Part shown: positions 51,884-60,030 of the stretch, piece after piece
How positions within the stretch are numbered: position 1 is the stretch's first letter
Layout of the letters: each line of letters starts with the position of its first letter
Assembly: GCF_039543505.1 (NCBI RefSeq)
Contig: NZ_BAABJW010000002.1
Coordinates: 310,001-374,000 of the forward strand
Length of the DNA: 64,000 bases
DNA from: Litoribaculum gwangyangense
Lineage (GTDB): Bacteria > Bacteroidota > Bacteroidia > Flavobacteriales > Flavobacteriaceae
Direction of reading: 5' to 3'
The notes under the pieces: generated by a model
What the model was told of the DNA's origin: nothing
The model's database searches: none
Seen by the model: the letters and a program-made list of their open reading frames with translations, nothing else
Program-made: the position numbers and the translations under genes

Positions 51884-52688
51884 AAATTCTAACAAACTAA
51901 TTAAACTAAAACTGTCCATTCAAATAAGTTTGAGTGGACTTTCTTTTTGTATCCTAAACTCAGAGAAAAATTATATAACTTTTATTAAAGAAATTGATTT
52001 CGACAAAAAGTTAAACCCATTAGAGTTATTAGATGCTTTAAAAAAGCAATTTGAAAATGAACCTGTTTTAACTGAAGGATTTTATGATGTTTGTGTTATT
52101 CATGACAATGATTTATCAGCATTAGTCCCTAAACCACTATTTAATGAAGATTATTTGGCCGATTATTTAAAGTTCAGTTCCAAAATTCTTAAAAGTGATT
52201 TTATTACTTATGACGAACTTTTTATTAATGAAAGCGTGAATGTTTATATTCCCTACATAAACATCAATAATTATATTTATGATATATTCGGTGAGTTTAC
52301 CTATAAACACATATCGACCATTTTGATAAGCAATGTTTTGCAAATTGAAAAAAATGCCAAAGCACAAAAAGTTTATGTGAATGTTAGTAGAGATCATTTT
52401 GAAATCATAGTTATTGAAAATGCTAAATTGATGCTTTACAATACTTTTAAGCACCAAACAAAAGAAGATTTCATATATTTTATACTATTTACTGCCGAAC
52501 AATTAAATCTTAATCCAGAAACGTTAGAGTTGGTATTTATTGGAGATATTACAAAAGATAATGATTTATACAAAATAGCATATAAATACATTAGAAAAAT
52601 AAGTTTTGGTAAAAGGTTTGATAATTACAAGTATGAAATTCAACCAAAATCAGAACACTCCAATTTTGTATTAATAAAAAGTTTTTAA
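51867..52688 (+). CDS. DUF3822-family protein
   Basis: 273 aa, start overlapping the preceding stop by 17 nt. L-S-I-Q-I-S-L-S-G-L-S-F-C-I near residue 15 and the paired beta-alpha-beta halves fit DUF3822, a Bacteroidota-only family with an actin-like (ASKHA) fold in a solved relative. Key ATPase residues are not obvious. Its stop overlaps the rsmD start by one base, so it is translated with the rRNA methyltransferase. Role unknown. Confidence 0.88.
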   Translation: MVQQNKNSNKLIKLKLSIQISLSGLSFCILNSEKNYITFIKEIDFDKKLNPLELLDALKKQFENEPVLTEGFYDVCVIHDNDLSALVPKPLFNEDYLADYLKFSSKILKSDFITYDELFINESVNVYIPYININNYIYDIFGEFTYKHISTILISNVLQIEKNAKAQKVYVNVSRDHFEIIVIENAKLMLYNTFKHQTKEDFIYFILFTAEQLNLNPETLELVFIGDITKDNDLYKIAYKYIRKISFGKRFDNYKYEIQPKSEHSNFVLIKSF

Positions 52689-53227
52689 TGCGCATCATAT
52701 CAGGATTATATAAAAGCCGAAAAATTATAGCACCAAAAAATTTACCGGTTCGTCCTACCACAGATATGGCAAAAGAATCCTTGTTCAACATCATCAATAA
52801 CTTATACTATTTTGATGACATTTCAGTATTGGATTTATTTGCGGGAACTGGTAATATCAGTTATGAATTCGCATCTAGAGGCACTAATAATATTACGTGT
52901 GTTGACCAAGATTTTGGATGTATAAAATTCATCAACCAAACCGCTGAAGCATTTTATATGCCTATACAAACTATCAAAATTGATGTTTTCAAGTTTTTAG
53001 AGAAATCTACTTTACAGGTCAATATTATTTTTGCAGATCCTCCTTATAATTTTTCGGACGTACAGTTCGCGAAAATTCCAGAATTAATATTTCAAAATAA
53101 CCTGTTACTAGAAGATGGCATTTTAATTGTTGAGCACTCAAAACACACAGACTTATCTTCATTAATTAATTTCAGTTATTCCAAAAGTTATGGTGGTAGT
53201 GTTTTCAGTTTTTTTGAAATAGTATAA
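52688..53227 (+). CDS. rsmD: 16S rRNA (guanine966-N2)-methyltransferase
   Basis: 179 aa. M-R-I-I-S-G-L-Y-K-S-R-K-I is the family opening. The SAM loop L-D-L-F-A-G-T-G-N-I-S (about 54-64) and the catalytic A-D-P-P-Y-N-F (about 117-123) are present. P-T-T-D-M-A-K-E-S-L-F-N-I-I is the conserved region before the SAM loop. It methylates G966 of 16S rRNA. The ATG overlaps the DUF3822 stop (TAATG). Confidence 0.95.
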   Translation: MRIISGLYKSRKIIAPKNLPVRPTTDMAKESLFNIINNLYYFDDISVLDLFAGTGNISYEFASRGTNNITCVDQDFGCIKFINQTAEAFYMPIQTIKIDVFKFLEKSTLQVNIIFADPPYNFSDVQFAKIPELIFQNNLLLEDGILIVEHSKHTDLSSLINFSYSKSYGGSVFSFFEIV

Positions 53228-53382
53228 ATATGTTTTTATAATTCGCTTTTTTTCAGTAAATTAGACTTCTCCTTAAGAGTCCCTGACTCTATTCATATTT
53301 AATTTACGACATTCAAAATTTAACTATTTTGGTATGTTAAGTTATGGTTTATTATTAATATTAATCAACTAAAACCATAACA

Positions 53383-54300
53383 ATGAAAAAAATTTTTCTA
53401 TTAGGATTAAGCGCTATTTTATTTTTTAACTGTGAAAAACCGAAAGAGCGTTATTTTGTTGAATCTCCGGAAATAACCGACTTTAAGTCTAATATTTCAG
53501 AATATTCAAATGGCGACTGGGAAAGTTGGCGTGCACATTTCTCCGATACTGCGAAATTGTATGTGAATTCATTAAAAAGCATCTCAGTTTCTGATCTTGA
53601 AAATAATCAAAAAGAAATGCTATCAAACTTTTCGTCTTATGGATTTCAAGAAAAAGGATCTTTTGTGGAAATGGTATTAGATAATCAAGATAAAACTTGG
53701 GTAAATTATTGGGCTAATTGGCATGGAACACTAAAAGCTAATGGCAAAGAAATAGATGTCCCTGTTCACATAACTGCACAATATGTGGATGGAAAAATTG
53801 CTGAGATTTATGACTACTTTGATACGTCTCCTATTAGCACAGCATTAAATGAAATTGAGGATTATAATGCTATGTCTATGGATGAAAAAACTTTGACAAA
53901 TACCATAAATACTATGGTGGCTGTTTGGAATAAAAATGATCAAGATGCTATGAAATCTATCACGGTTCCAAATTTAATAAGAAATTCAAACGGTACACGT
54001 GAGGTAAACAACCAAGAAGAATATGGAGCCATGATGAGTAATTTCTTTACAGGTTTTCCAGATTTTAAGGTTATTCTTGAAAATTCAGAAATAAAAGATA
54101 ACAAAGCTATAATAACTTGGCGATGTGTTGGAACCAATACTGGTGAATTTTTAGGAAATGCACCTACCAATAAAAAAGTTAATGTATTAGGTATGAGTGT
54201 CTGGACATTTAATGCCGAGGGTAAAGCCACCCAAGAAGATGCTTTTTTCGATAATCAAATCATGTTTAATCAACTTGGAATTACGCCACCGAAAGCTTAA
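53383..54300 (+). CDS. Lipoprotein with two SnoaL/NTF2-like domains
   Basis: 305 aa. Signal ends F-F-N-C-E-K (lipobox, Cys about 17). Residues about 28-150 and 165-300 are two related alpha+beta cone folds. The second, with T-I-N-T-M-V-A-V-W-N-K-N-D and the H/D-poor but W-R-C-V-G-T-N-T-G-E-F motif, matches SnoaL-like polyketide-cyclase/ester-cyclase domains; the first has G-D-W-E-S-W-R-A-H-F. Such cavities bind small ligands or act as hydrolases or isomerases. Followed after 33 nt by another exported protein, possibly a pair. Confidence 0.85.
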   Translation: MKKIFLLGLSAILFFNCEKPKERYFVESPEITDFKSNISEYSNGDWESWRAHFSDTAKLYVNSLKSISVSDLENNQKEMLSNFSSYGFQEKGSFVEMVLDNQDKTWVNYWANWHGTLKANGKEIDVPVHITAQYVDGKIAEIYDYFDTSPISTALNEIEDYNAMSMDEKTLTNTINTMVAVWNKNDQDAMKSITVPNLIRNSNGTREVNNQEEYGAMMSNFFTGFPDFKVILENSEIKDNKAIITWRCVGTNTGEFLGNAPTNKKVNVLGMSVWTFNAEGKATQEDAFFDNQIMFNQLGITPPKA

Positions 54301-54333
54301 GTATTTAAAATTAATAAACCAAAAATTTAAATT

Positions 54334-55086
54334 ATGACAAACATTAAAAGAAATATATCATTTTTATGCATCGCATTTTTGTTAGTTAACTTATCACTAG
54401 CCCAGAAAATGTATCAAATACATCAGGATAATGTAAATCCATCGAAATTGATGCAATATGAAAGCACTGCCAAGAAATTCTTAGAAGCTTGTAAAGAACA
54501 TAAAGTTCAAACGTCTTGGGCAGCAGCAACAACGAACGATATGAAATATTTGTACATAACCCCGATGGAAAATTTTGCGGAATTAGATAAAAGTCCTTTT
54601 GCGGATATGTCTAAAGCTATGGGAGAAGACTTTGGGAAAATGTTTGAAGATTTTGACAAATGCTACGATTCCCATAGTGATTATATTATTGCCTTGGATG
54701 AAACTCTTACTTATATGCCGGATGGTATTAGTATGACGCAGGAAGGGCAAAACTATCGCAAATGGTTTTATATGTATTATAAACCCGAAAATGGTGGTAA
54801 ATTAAGAGAAGGTATGAAAGCTGTAAAAGATCTTTTTACAAGCAAAAACTCTCCAGAACATTATCGAGTTTATAGCAGTGCCTTTGGTTGTCCTGAAAGT
54901 TTTTATTTAGTAGCTATTTCGTATAAAGATGAAATTGACGCCGCTACCAAAAGTAAAGCTAATGAAAAACTCCTTGGGACTTATGAGGAAAGATGGGAGG
55001 TATTTAGTAAAGTGATGAACAATATTGATCGAATGGAAGAATACACAGGAGAAATGCGTCCAGATCTGGCTTATTCACCCAATTAA
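54334..55086 (+). CDS. Secreted protein of unknown function, possibly two ferredoxin-like repeats
   Basis: 250 aa with a signal peptide ending L-A-Q (about residue 23). Two halves have similar order: a strand (Q-I-H-Q-D-N / Y-M-Y-Y-K-P-E-N), a helix (Y-E-S-T-A-K-K-F-L-E / M-K-A-V-K-D-L-F), then a Trp/Tyr-bearing strand and an F/Y-L-V/Y-I strand. This suggests a duplicated dimeric alpha/beta-barrel fold, without recognised residues. It is 33 nt downstream of the double-SnoaL lipoprotein, likely co-transcribed, and ends in the hairpin at 55110. Confidence 0.75.
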   Translation: MTNIKRNISFLCIAFLLVNLSLAQKMYQIHQDNVNPSKLMQYESTAKKFLEACKEHKVQTSWAAATTNDMKYLYITPMENFAELDKSPFADMSKAMGEDFGKMFEDFDKCYDSHSDYIIALDETLTYMPDGISMTQEGQNYRKWFYMYYKPENGGKLREGMKAVKDLFTSKNSPEHYRVYSSAFGCPESFYLVAISYKDEIDAATKSKANEKLLGTYEERWEVFSKVMNNIDRMEEYTGEMRPDLAYSPN

Positions 55087-55109
55087 ATATTATCTAATCT
55101 ATAAAAAGT

Positions 55110-55140
55110 AAACCCTTCTTACAAACTGAGAAGGGTTTAT
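55110..55140. terminator. Terminator between the 54334 gene and rnpB
   Basis: 10-bp stem AAACCCTTCT / AGAAGGGTTT with a 9-nt loop. It can end the plus-strand gene and lies just beyond the 3' end of rnpB on the minus strand. Confidence 0.75.
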
Positions 55141-55146
55141 TTATAT

Positions 55147-55455
55147 GCAAGCAAATCTATAAGCCGAATTCTGTACTCAAAAAAGAGTCCCTATCATTTA
55201 TCTGAGTGCATTGTTACCAATACACTTTAGCTGCCTACCCTCCAACAATCGAGCGTGCAGCCCTCAAACGTTGGTATACATGACATTGCACCACATAGAG
55301 TTTACCTGATTTCACTACAGCTTGACCTGTACATTCTTTCTGTTGCACTTTTCCTAACCTCACGACTGGTGGCTATTAACCACTATGTTGCACTATGGTG
55401 TTCGGACTTTCCTCTACTTTAAAAATTTAAAATAGCGATAAGGCGATTTACTTGT
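55147..55455 (-). ncRNA. rnpB: RNase P RNA
   Basis: Minus-strand RNA of about 309 nt, the catalytic subunit that trims tRNA 5' ends. The near-universal 5' element AGAGGAAAGTCCGAAC is present (complement at 55403-55418). The 3' conserved element ACAGAATTCGGCTTAT is also present (complement at 55159-55174). P1 forms from AAGTAAATC (55445-55453) with GATTTGCTT (55149-55157). Ends are set by P1 and may be off by a few bases. A -7 box (55458-55465) lies directly upstream. Confidence 0.95.
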
Positions 55456-55457
55456 GG

Positions 55458-55465
55458 CAAAAGTA
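55458..55465 (-). promoter_or_regulatory. Promoter -7 box of rnpB
   Basis: TACTTTTG on the minus strand, a TAnnTTTG match ending about 5 nt before the P1 helix of RNase P RNA, exactly where the start site should be. Confidence 0.6.
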
Positions 55466-55529
55466 CGTAAATTGTTAATAACTCGTTTTAATTTTCAATG
55501 TCTTAACACTTAATTTTAAACTGAATTTT

Positions 55530-55537
55530 TAACTTTG
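55530..55537 (+). promoter_or_regulatory. Promoter -7 box of dnaX
   Basis: TAACTTTG, a TAnnTTTG match, 18 nt before the dnaX ATG at 55556. It overlaps the first codons of the longest possible frame, supporting the later start. Confidence 0.55.
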
Positions 55538-55555
55538 TTATTCAAGAAAATTTCA

Positions 55556-57295
55556 ATGGAGCACTTTGTAGTATCAGCCAGAAAATACAGGCCACAAACA
55601 TTTAAAGATGTTGTCGGGCAGCAGGCTATTACTAACACCTTATTAAATGCCATTGAAAATAATCATTTAGCACAAGCACTATTATTTACGGGGCCAAGAG
55701 GTGTTGGGAAAACAACCTGCGCTAGAATATTAGCAAAAATGATTAATAGTGAAGGAGATATTTCTGAAGAAGAGGACTTTGCATTCAATATTTTTGAATT
55801 GGATGCGGCTTCTAATAACTCCGTAGATGATATTAGAAGTTTAACCGATCAGGTTAGAATACCTCCGCAAGTAGGAAAGTACAAAGTGTACATTATAGAT
55901 GAGGTTCATATGCTATCACAAGCCGCTTTCAACGCTTTTCTAAAAACTTTAGAAGAGCCACCAAAGCATTGTATATTTATATTGGCAACTACTGAAAAAC
56001 ATAAAATTATTCCGACTATTTTATCACGTTGCCAAATATTCGATTTTAAACGTATTACGGTAAAAGACGCCAAGGATTATTTGAAATATATTGCTGAGGA
56101 ACAAGGTATACAAGCTGAAGACGATGCGCTTCACATTATTGCTCAAAAAGCCGATGGTGCTATGCGAGATGCTCTTTCTATATTTGATAGGGTAGTTAGT
56201 TTTTCAGGTAAAAATTTAACAAGACAGGCTGTAACCGAAAATCTTAATGTTTTAGATTATGAAACCTATTTTGAAAGTACGGACTTAATTTTAGAAAACA
56301 AGATACCAGAATTATTACTTCAATTTAATAACACCCTTTCTAAAGGCTTTGATGGTCACCACTACATTGCCGGTTTAGCTTCGCATTTTAGGGATTTATT
56401 GGTAAGTAAAACCCCTGAAACTATTGAACTTTTGGAAGTTGGTGAAGACACCAAAAGGAAATATTTAGAGCAGTCTAAAAAAGCTTCTCAAGAGTTTTTA
56501 ATGCAGGGCATTAATTTAGCCAACGATTGTGACCTTAAATACAAAACCAGTAAAAATCAGCGCTTATTGGTTGAATTATGTTTAATGCAGCTCGCCTCTA
56601 TCACATTTGATGGAGAAAAAAAAAATAGCAAAAACTTTATAATACCAGCATCGTATTTTATAAATAAGGGCATTACTCCTATTCCGGTCAACCTCCCAAA
56701 AATAAACGAAGAAACTAATCATACTCCATTAGAAGAAGAGAAGAAAGAGTTAGTTGAAGAACATTCAAATACAAACATTACAGATGTAAAGGCTTTTCAA
56801 GTAAAAGAATTGCCTAAAATAGTCTTAAAACAAGATAAAAGACCATCTGGACTATCATTAAGTAGCATCAAGGCTAAGAAAGAGCATCAAATTAAGCAGT
56901 TGGATGTCGTAATGAATGAAGACGATTTACCAAAAGAGCCTTTTACTGAAACTGAACTTATTGAGGCTTGGAAGCAATATACCGAAGAATTAAGAGATAG
57001 CGGCAAGCACAATTTAGCTTCCATTTTAGCCATGGATAGTCCGAAAGTTCAGGGTACAACAATCAACTTAGAATTTCCCAATGAAACTAATAAGGTTGAA
57101 TTGGAGAAAAATCAGTATGATATTCTTATGTATTTAAGAAAAAAACTCAATAACTATGATATCAACTTTAGTATCACTGTAAATGAGGAATTGGAAAAGC
57201 AATATGTCTATACAACTCATGAAAAGTTTGAAAAACTAAAAGAGAAAAACCCAAATATTGATATTTTAAGAAAAACTTTCGATTTAGATGTTTAA
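55556..57295 (+). CDS. dnaX: DNA polymerase III subunit gamma/tau
   Basis: 579 aa from ATG 55556 (M-E-H-F-V-V-S-A-R-K-Y-R-P); a TTG start seven codons earlier is inside the -7 box. The clamp-loader AAA+ domain has Walker A G-P-R-G-V-G-K-T-T, V-Y-I-I-D-E-V-H-M-L, and sensor motifs such as L-S-R-C-Q. The four-Cys zinc module found between Walker A and the D-A-A-S-N motif in most bacteria is replaced by an acidic linker. The C-terminal part carries DNA polymerase III tau-like segments. It overlaps the following gene by 8 nt. Confidence 0.96.
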   Translation: MEHFVVSARKYRPQTFKDVVGQQAITNTLLNAIENNHLAQALLFTGPRGVGKTTCARILAKMINSEGDISEEEDFAFNIFELDAASNNSVDDIRSLTDQVRIPPQVGKYKVYIIDEVHMLSQAAFNAFLKTLEEPPKHCIFILATTEKHKIIPTILSRCQIFDFKRITVKDAKDYLKYIAEEQGIQAEDDALHIIAQKADGAMRDALSIFDRVVSFSGKNLTRQAVTENLNVLDYETYFESTDLILENKIPELLLQFNNTLSKGFDGHHYIAGLASHFRDLLVSKTPETIELLEVGEDTKRKYLEQSKKASQEFLMQGINLANDCDLKYKTSKNQRLLVELCLMQLASITFDGEKKNSKNFIIPASYFINKGITPIPVNLPKINEETNHTPLEEEKKELVEEHSNTNITDVKAFQVKELPKIVLKQDKRPSGLSLSSIKAKKEHQIKQLDVVMNEDDLPKEPFTETELIEAWKQYTEELRDSGKHNLASILAMDSPKVQGTTINLEFPNETNKVELEKNQYDILMYLRKKLNNYDINFSITVNEELEKQYVYTTHEKFEKLKEKNPNIDILRKTFDLDV

Positions 57296-57863
57296 ACTTT
57301 TATATAACAGTAAGTTAATTTTATTATTACTAGCTATAAGCATTTTTGGCTGCCATAATAATAAAACAAAACAGGACACTTTAAATGAGTCCATATCCAA
57401 ATTTGTAAACTCTTTAAAACCTGTTGAAATAGTTGAATTCATCCCTAAAGAATATACTCAAGTTATTTCTGATACTATTCTGAGTAATGGTTTTAGGGTT
57501 AAGATCAAATCATATACCAATATGGAGAAATCCGTTCACAAAACCATCATAAATGATAACTATATCAATCAAAATAACAACTACAGAGATTGGATTTCCG
57601 AAGTTAAAATTGAAAAAGATGGCAAACTCATATGGAGTGAAACCATAAATGACGATTTTTTTCTTAAAAATGAGATACAAAAAGAACTTTTCCTTTCAAA
57701 AGCTATAAATATCAATGTTCGAGTGGATGAAGAAAATAGTATTAAAAAAGATTCCATTACTTTAATAGCTGGTTATTTCGATCCTTTTGAAAATCATGCA
57801 GTCTTATTCAATCTTGAAATTGATGTTATGGGGAATCATAATTTAAAGAAATCACGGGTTTAA
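57288..57863 (+). CDS. Lipoprotein of unknown function (DUF4738-like)
   Basis: 191 aa. Signal ends S-I-F-G-C-H-N (lipobox, Cys about 22). The mature part is beta-rich with no catalytic motif; V-I-S-D-T-I-L-S-N-G-F-R-V-K-I-K and W-S-E-T-I-N-D-D-F-F resemble DUF4738 in spacing, but I am not sure. Start overlaps the dnaX stop by 8 nt, so it is translated on the same transcript; the neighbours give no functional link. Confidence 0.75.
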   Translation: MFKLLYNSKLILLLLAISIFGCHNNKTKQDTLNESISKFVNSLKPVEIVEFIPKEYTQVISDTILSNGFRVKIKSYTNMEKSVHKTIINDNYINQNNNYRDWISEVKIEKDGKLIWSETINDDFFLKNEIQKELFLSKAININVRVDEENSIKKDSITLIAGYFDPFENHAVLFNLEIDVMGNHNLKKSRV

Positions 57864-57873
57864 AATATTTGCT

Positions 57874-58455
57874 ATGCTAGGACTAAAACTGCCAACAGAT
57901 CCTCGTTGGGTAAACATTGTAGAAAAAAATATCGAAGACATATTGACAGACCATGCCTTTTGTGAACAAAAGGCGGCAAGTACAGCTATCTCATTAATTG
58001 TAAGTTTTCCTGAATATACCGAATTAGTTCAAGAAATGACCGCTTTGGTTAAAGAAGAAATTAGCCATTTTAAAATGGTTCATGATAAAATCATAGAGCG
58101 TGGTTGGACTTTGGGACGTGATAGACGTGATGATTATGTCATTGAGCTTTTAAAATTCTTCCCAAAAGGAGGCAGCAGAACTACGCAATTAGTGCACAGA
58201 TTGCTATATGCTGCATTAATTGAAGCTAGAAGTTGTGAGCGCTTTAGATTATTATCTGAAGAATTACAAGATAAGGAATTAGCAAAATTCTATAGAAATT
58301 TAATGGTAAGTGAAGCTAACCATTATACTATGTTTTTGGGATTCGCCAGAAAATATGGAGAAAAAAAAGAAGTCGATGCCAAATGGCAAGAACTTCTAGT
58401 ATATGAAAGTGAAATTATGAGTAATTTAGGCAAAAAGGAAACTATACACGGTTAA
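57874..58455 (+). CDS. miaE: tRNA-(ms2io6A)-hydroxylase
   Basis: 193 aa ferritin-like diiron enzyme. The iron-binding E-x-x-H patterns are visible: E-Q-K-A-A-S-T and E-E-I-S-H-F (about 69-74), then E-A-R-S-C-E-R-F and E-A-N-H-Y-T-M-F. This is the usual MiaE layout. It hydroxylates the isopentenyl group of ms2i6A37 in tRNA. Overlaps the convergent outer-membrane protein gene by 4 nt. Other mia genes are not in the window. Confidence 0.95.
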   Translation: MLGLKLPTDPRWVNIVEKNIEDILTDHAFCEQKAASTAISLIVSFPEYTELVQEMTALVKEEISHFKMVHDKIIERGWTLGRDRRDDYVIELLKFFPKGGSRTTQLVHRLLYAALIEARSCERFRLLSEELQDKELAKFYRNLMVSEANHYTMFLGFARKYGEKKEVDAKWQELLVYESEIMSNLGKKETIHG

Positions 58456-59042
58456 AACTTATAACCAATTCCTAATTGTATGTTGGTGTTTCTGGCAGTT
58501 ATTCCTAATTTGTCATCAAAAATATTTCTAATTCCATACGTATACCTGGCATCTACAAAAATAGCATAATTTATTTTGTATTCTACACCAGCTAAAGCTG
58601 AATAGGCCATATTTGCTATACCATCTTCATATTTGTGTACCTTGAGTCCTACTTGTGGACCTAAACCAGCATGGAATTTTTCACTCAATCTAAATCTTAA
58701 AAAAATAGGCATTTGTATGTAATCTAGGTGTAAGTTTTCATCATTTGCACCCTCGGCAGAGAATTGTAATTCAGGGACTACTGATATCGTTTTAGATAAA
58801 CCAATATTAGCGAAAACACCAAAATAAAAACTGTTTCTATGCTTGTTTGGAAAAGAAGGTGTGTTTTCAAAATCCAAATTAGAGATGTTATAACCACCTC
58901 TTACTCCATATTTTACACCTTGAAAAGTAGAATTATTTTGATTGATGGCGTTCAGATTAGGAATACTATCTGATTCTTTATCTTGCGAAAATCCATGAAT
59001 AGATAGAACAAATAGTATTGCTAGTAGTAATATTCTTTTCAT
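58452..59042 (-). CDS. Outer-membrane beta-barrel protein (PorT-like)
   Basis: 196 aa from ATG 59040-59042, which starts a signal peptide (M-K-R-I-L-L-L ... G-F-S-Q); 19 further upstream residues in the open frame are not part of the signal. Repeating amphipathic beta-strands follow, from G-V-R-G-G-Y-N-I-S to the C-terminal Q-L-G-I-G-Y-K-F, ending in aromatic Phe as barrel proteins do. Similar to OmpW/PorT-like 8-stranded barrels. Function not assignable. Convergent with miaE. Confidence 0.85.
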   Translation of the reverse strand: MKRILLLAILFVLSIHGFSQDKESDSIPNLNAINQNNSTFQGVKYGVRGGYNISNLDFENTPSFPNKHRNSFYFGVFANIGLSKTISVVPELQFSAEGANDENLHLDYIQMPIFLRFRLSEKFHAGLGPQVGLKVHKYEDGIANMAYSALAGVEYKINYAIFVDARYTYGIRNIFDDKLGITARNTNIQLGIGYKF

Positions 59043-59123
59043 AAGTAATGGGTTTGGGATATCACTGCGAATATATATTATAAATTTAAAAAGGTGCAAT
59101 TATAAAAGGTAAAGTGCAAAATT

Positions 59124-60029
59124 TTACTGTGTATTGCTTGAAACCGTATCATAATAGATGCTTTTAATGATGCCATCCGCAAGTCCGATTTTAGGGACAT
59201 AAATGTTTTTAGCTCCACTCCACTTCATGGCAGACAGGTAAATACGCATGGCTGGAATAATAACGTCTGCCCTATCTTGGTTTAAATCTAGCTCGGTAAT
59301 ACGTTCCTCATAAGAATAGGTTTGTAACATATTGTAATAAGAAGTCATATAAAAGTATGAAAGTGGCTTTCCCATAGCCTTACCAGATATTTTGAATATC
59401 TTGTTGATGTTTCCTCCAGATCCTAAAACATCTATTTTTTCAAAATCTTTAACATGATCTCCGATCCATTTTTCGAGTTCTTGCCATGTTTCTTTTAAAA
59501 CTATATCGTTTAACAACCTTACTGTTCCAATTTTAAATGATTTTGATGCCACTTGGTTTCCTTGATCTATAATGGTGAATTCGGTACTACCACCACCAAC
59601 ATCAACATATAAATAAGTTTTTGTATTGTCTATAAACTTATCCAAATCGGTAGCCGCAATTATGGCCGCTTCTTCTTCACCCTCTATCACATCTATACTA
59701 ATGCCAGAGTTTTTAAGGACCAAATCCACGACTTGTTTTCCGTTTTCCGATTCACGCATAGCAGATGTGGCGCAGGCTTTATATTTAACCACCTTATGGG
59801 ATTTCATAAGTAATTTAAAAGCCAACATTGTATCAATAATACGCTGAGCATTTTCTTTGGATATCCTATTTTTAACAAAAACATCTGCTCCCAAACGAAT
59901 GGGGACACGTACCAATGAGTTTTTTTTGAATTGAACAGGTTTCCCTTTTTGTTCAATTATATTTGAAATAAGTAATCTTACGGCATTTGAACCTATATCG
60001 ATGGCTGCATATTTCTTTATTGAAAGCAT
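59124..60029 (-). CDS. ppx: Ppx/GppA exopolyphosphatase family protein
   Basis: About 301 aa from ATG 60027-60029; a TTG four codons earlier also exists. The ASKHA ATPase-fold phosphatase signature is present: Y-A-A-I-D-I-G-S-N-A-V-R-L-L (near the start), A-T-S-A-M-R-E-S-E-N-G and Y-V-D-V-G-G-G-S-T-E-F. It is the N-terminal Ppx core without the long C-terminal domain, as in short Bacteroidota versions. It hydrolyses polyphosphate or (p)ppGpp-type substrates. It starts 1 nt after the ppk1 stop, forming the classic kinase-phosphatase pair. Confidence 0.93.
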   Translation of the reverse strand: MLSIKKYAAIDIGSNAVRLLISNIIEQKGKPVQFKKNSLVRVPIRLGADVFVKNRISKENAQRIIDTMLAFKLLMKSHKVVKYKACATSAMRESENGKQVVDLVLKNSGISIDVIEGEEEAAIIAATDLDKFIDNTKTYLYVDVGGGSTEFTIIDQGNQVASKSFKIGTVRLLNDIVLKETWQELEKWIGDHVKDFEKIDVLGSGGNINKIFKISGKAMGKPLSYFYMTSYYNMLQTYSYEERITELDLNQDRADVIIPAMRIYLSAMKWSGAKNIYVPKIGLADGIIKSIYYDTVSSNTQ

Positions 60030-60030
60030 A

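Noticed and set aside
55147..55455. Short ORFs within the rnpB region
   Set aside because: The 5' and 3' conserved RNase P elements and P1 pairing explain the sequence; no protein is expected there.
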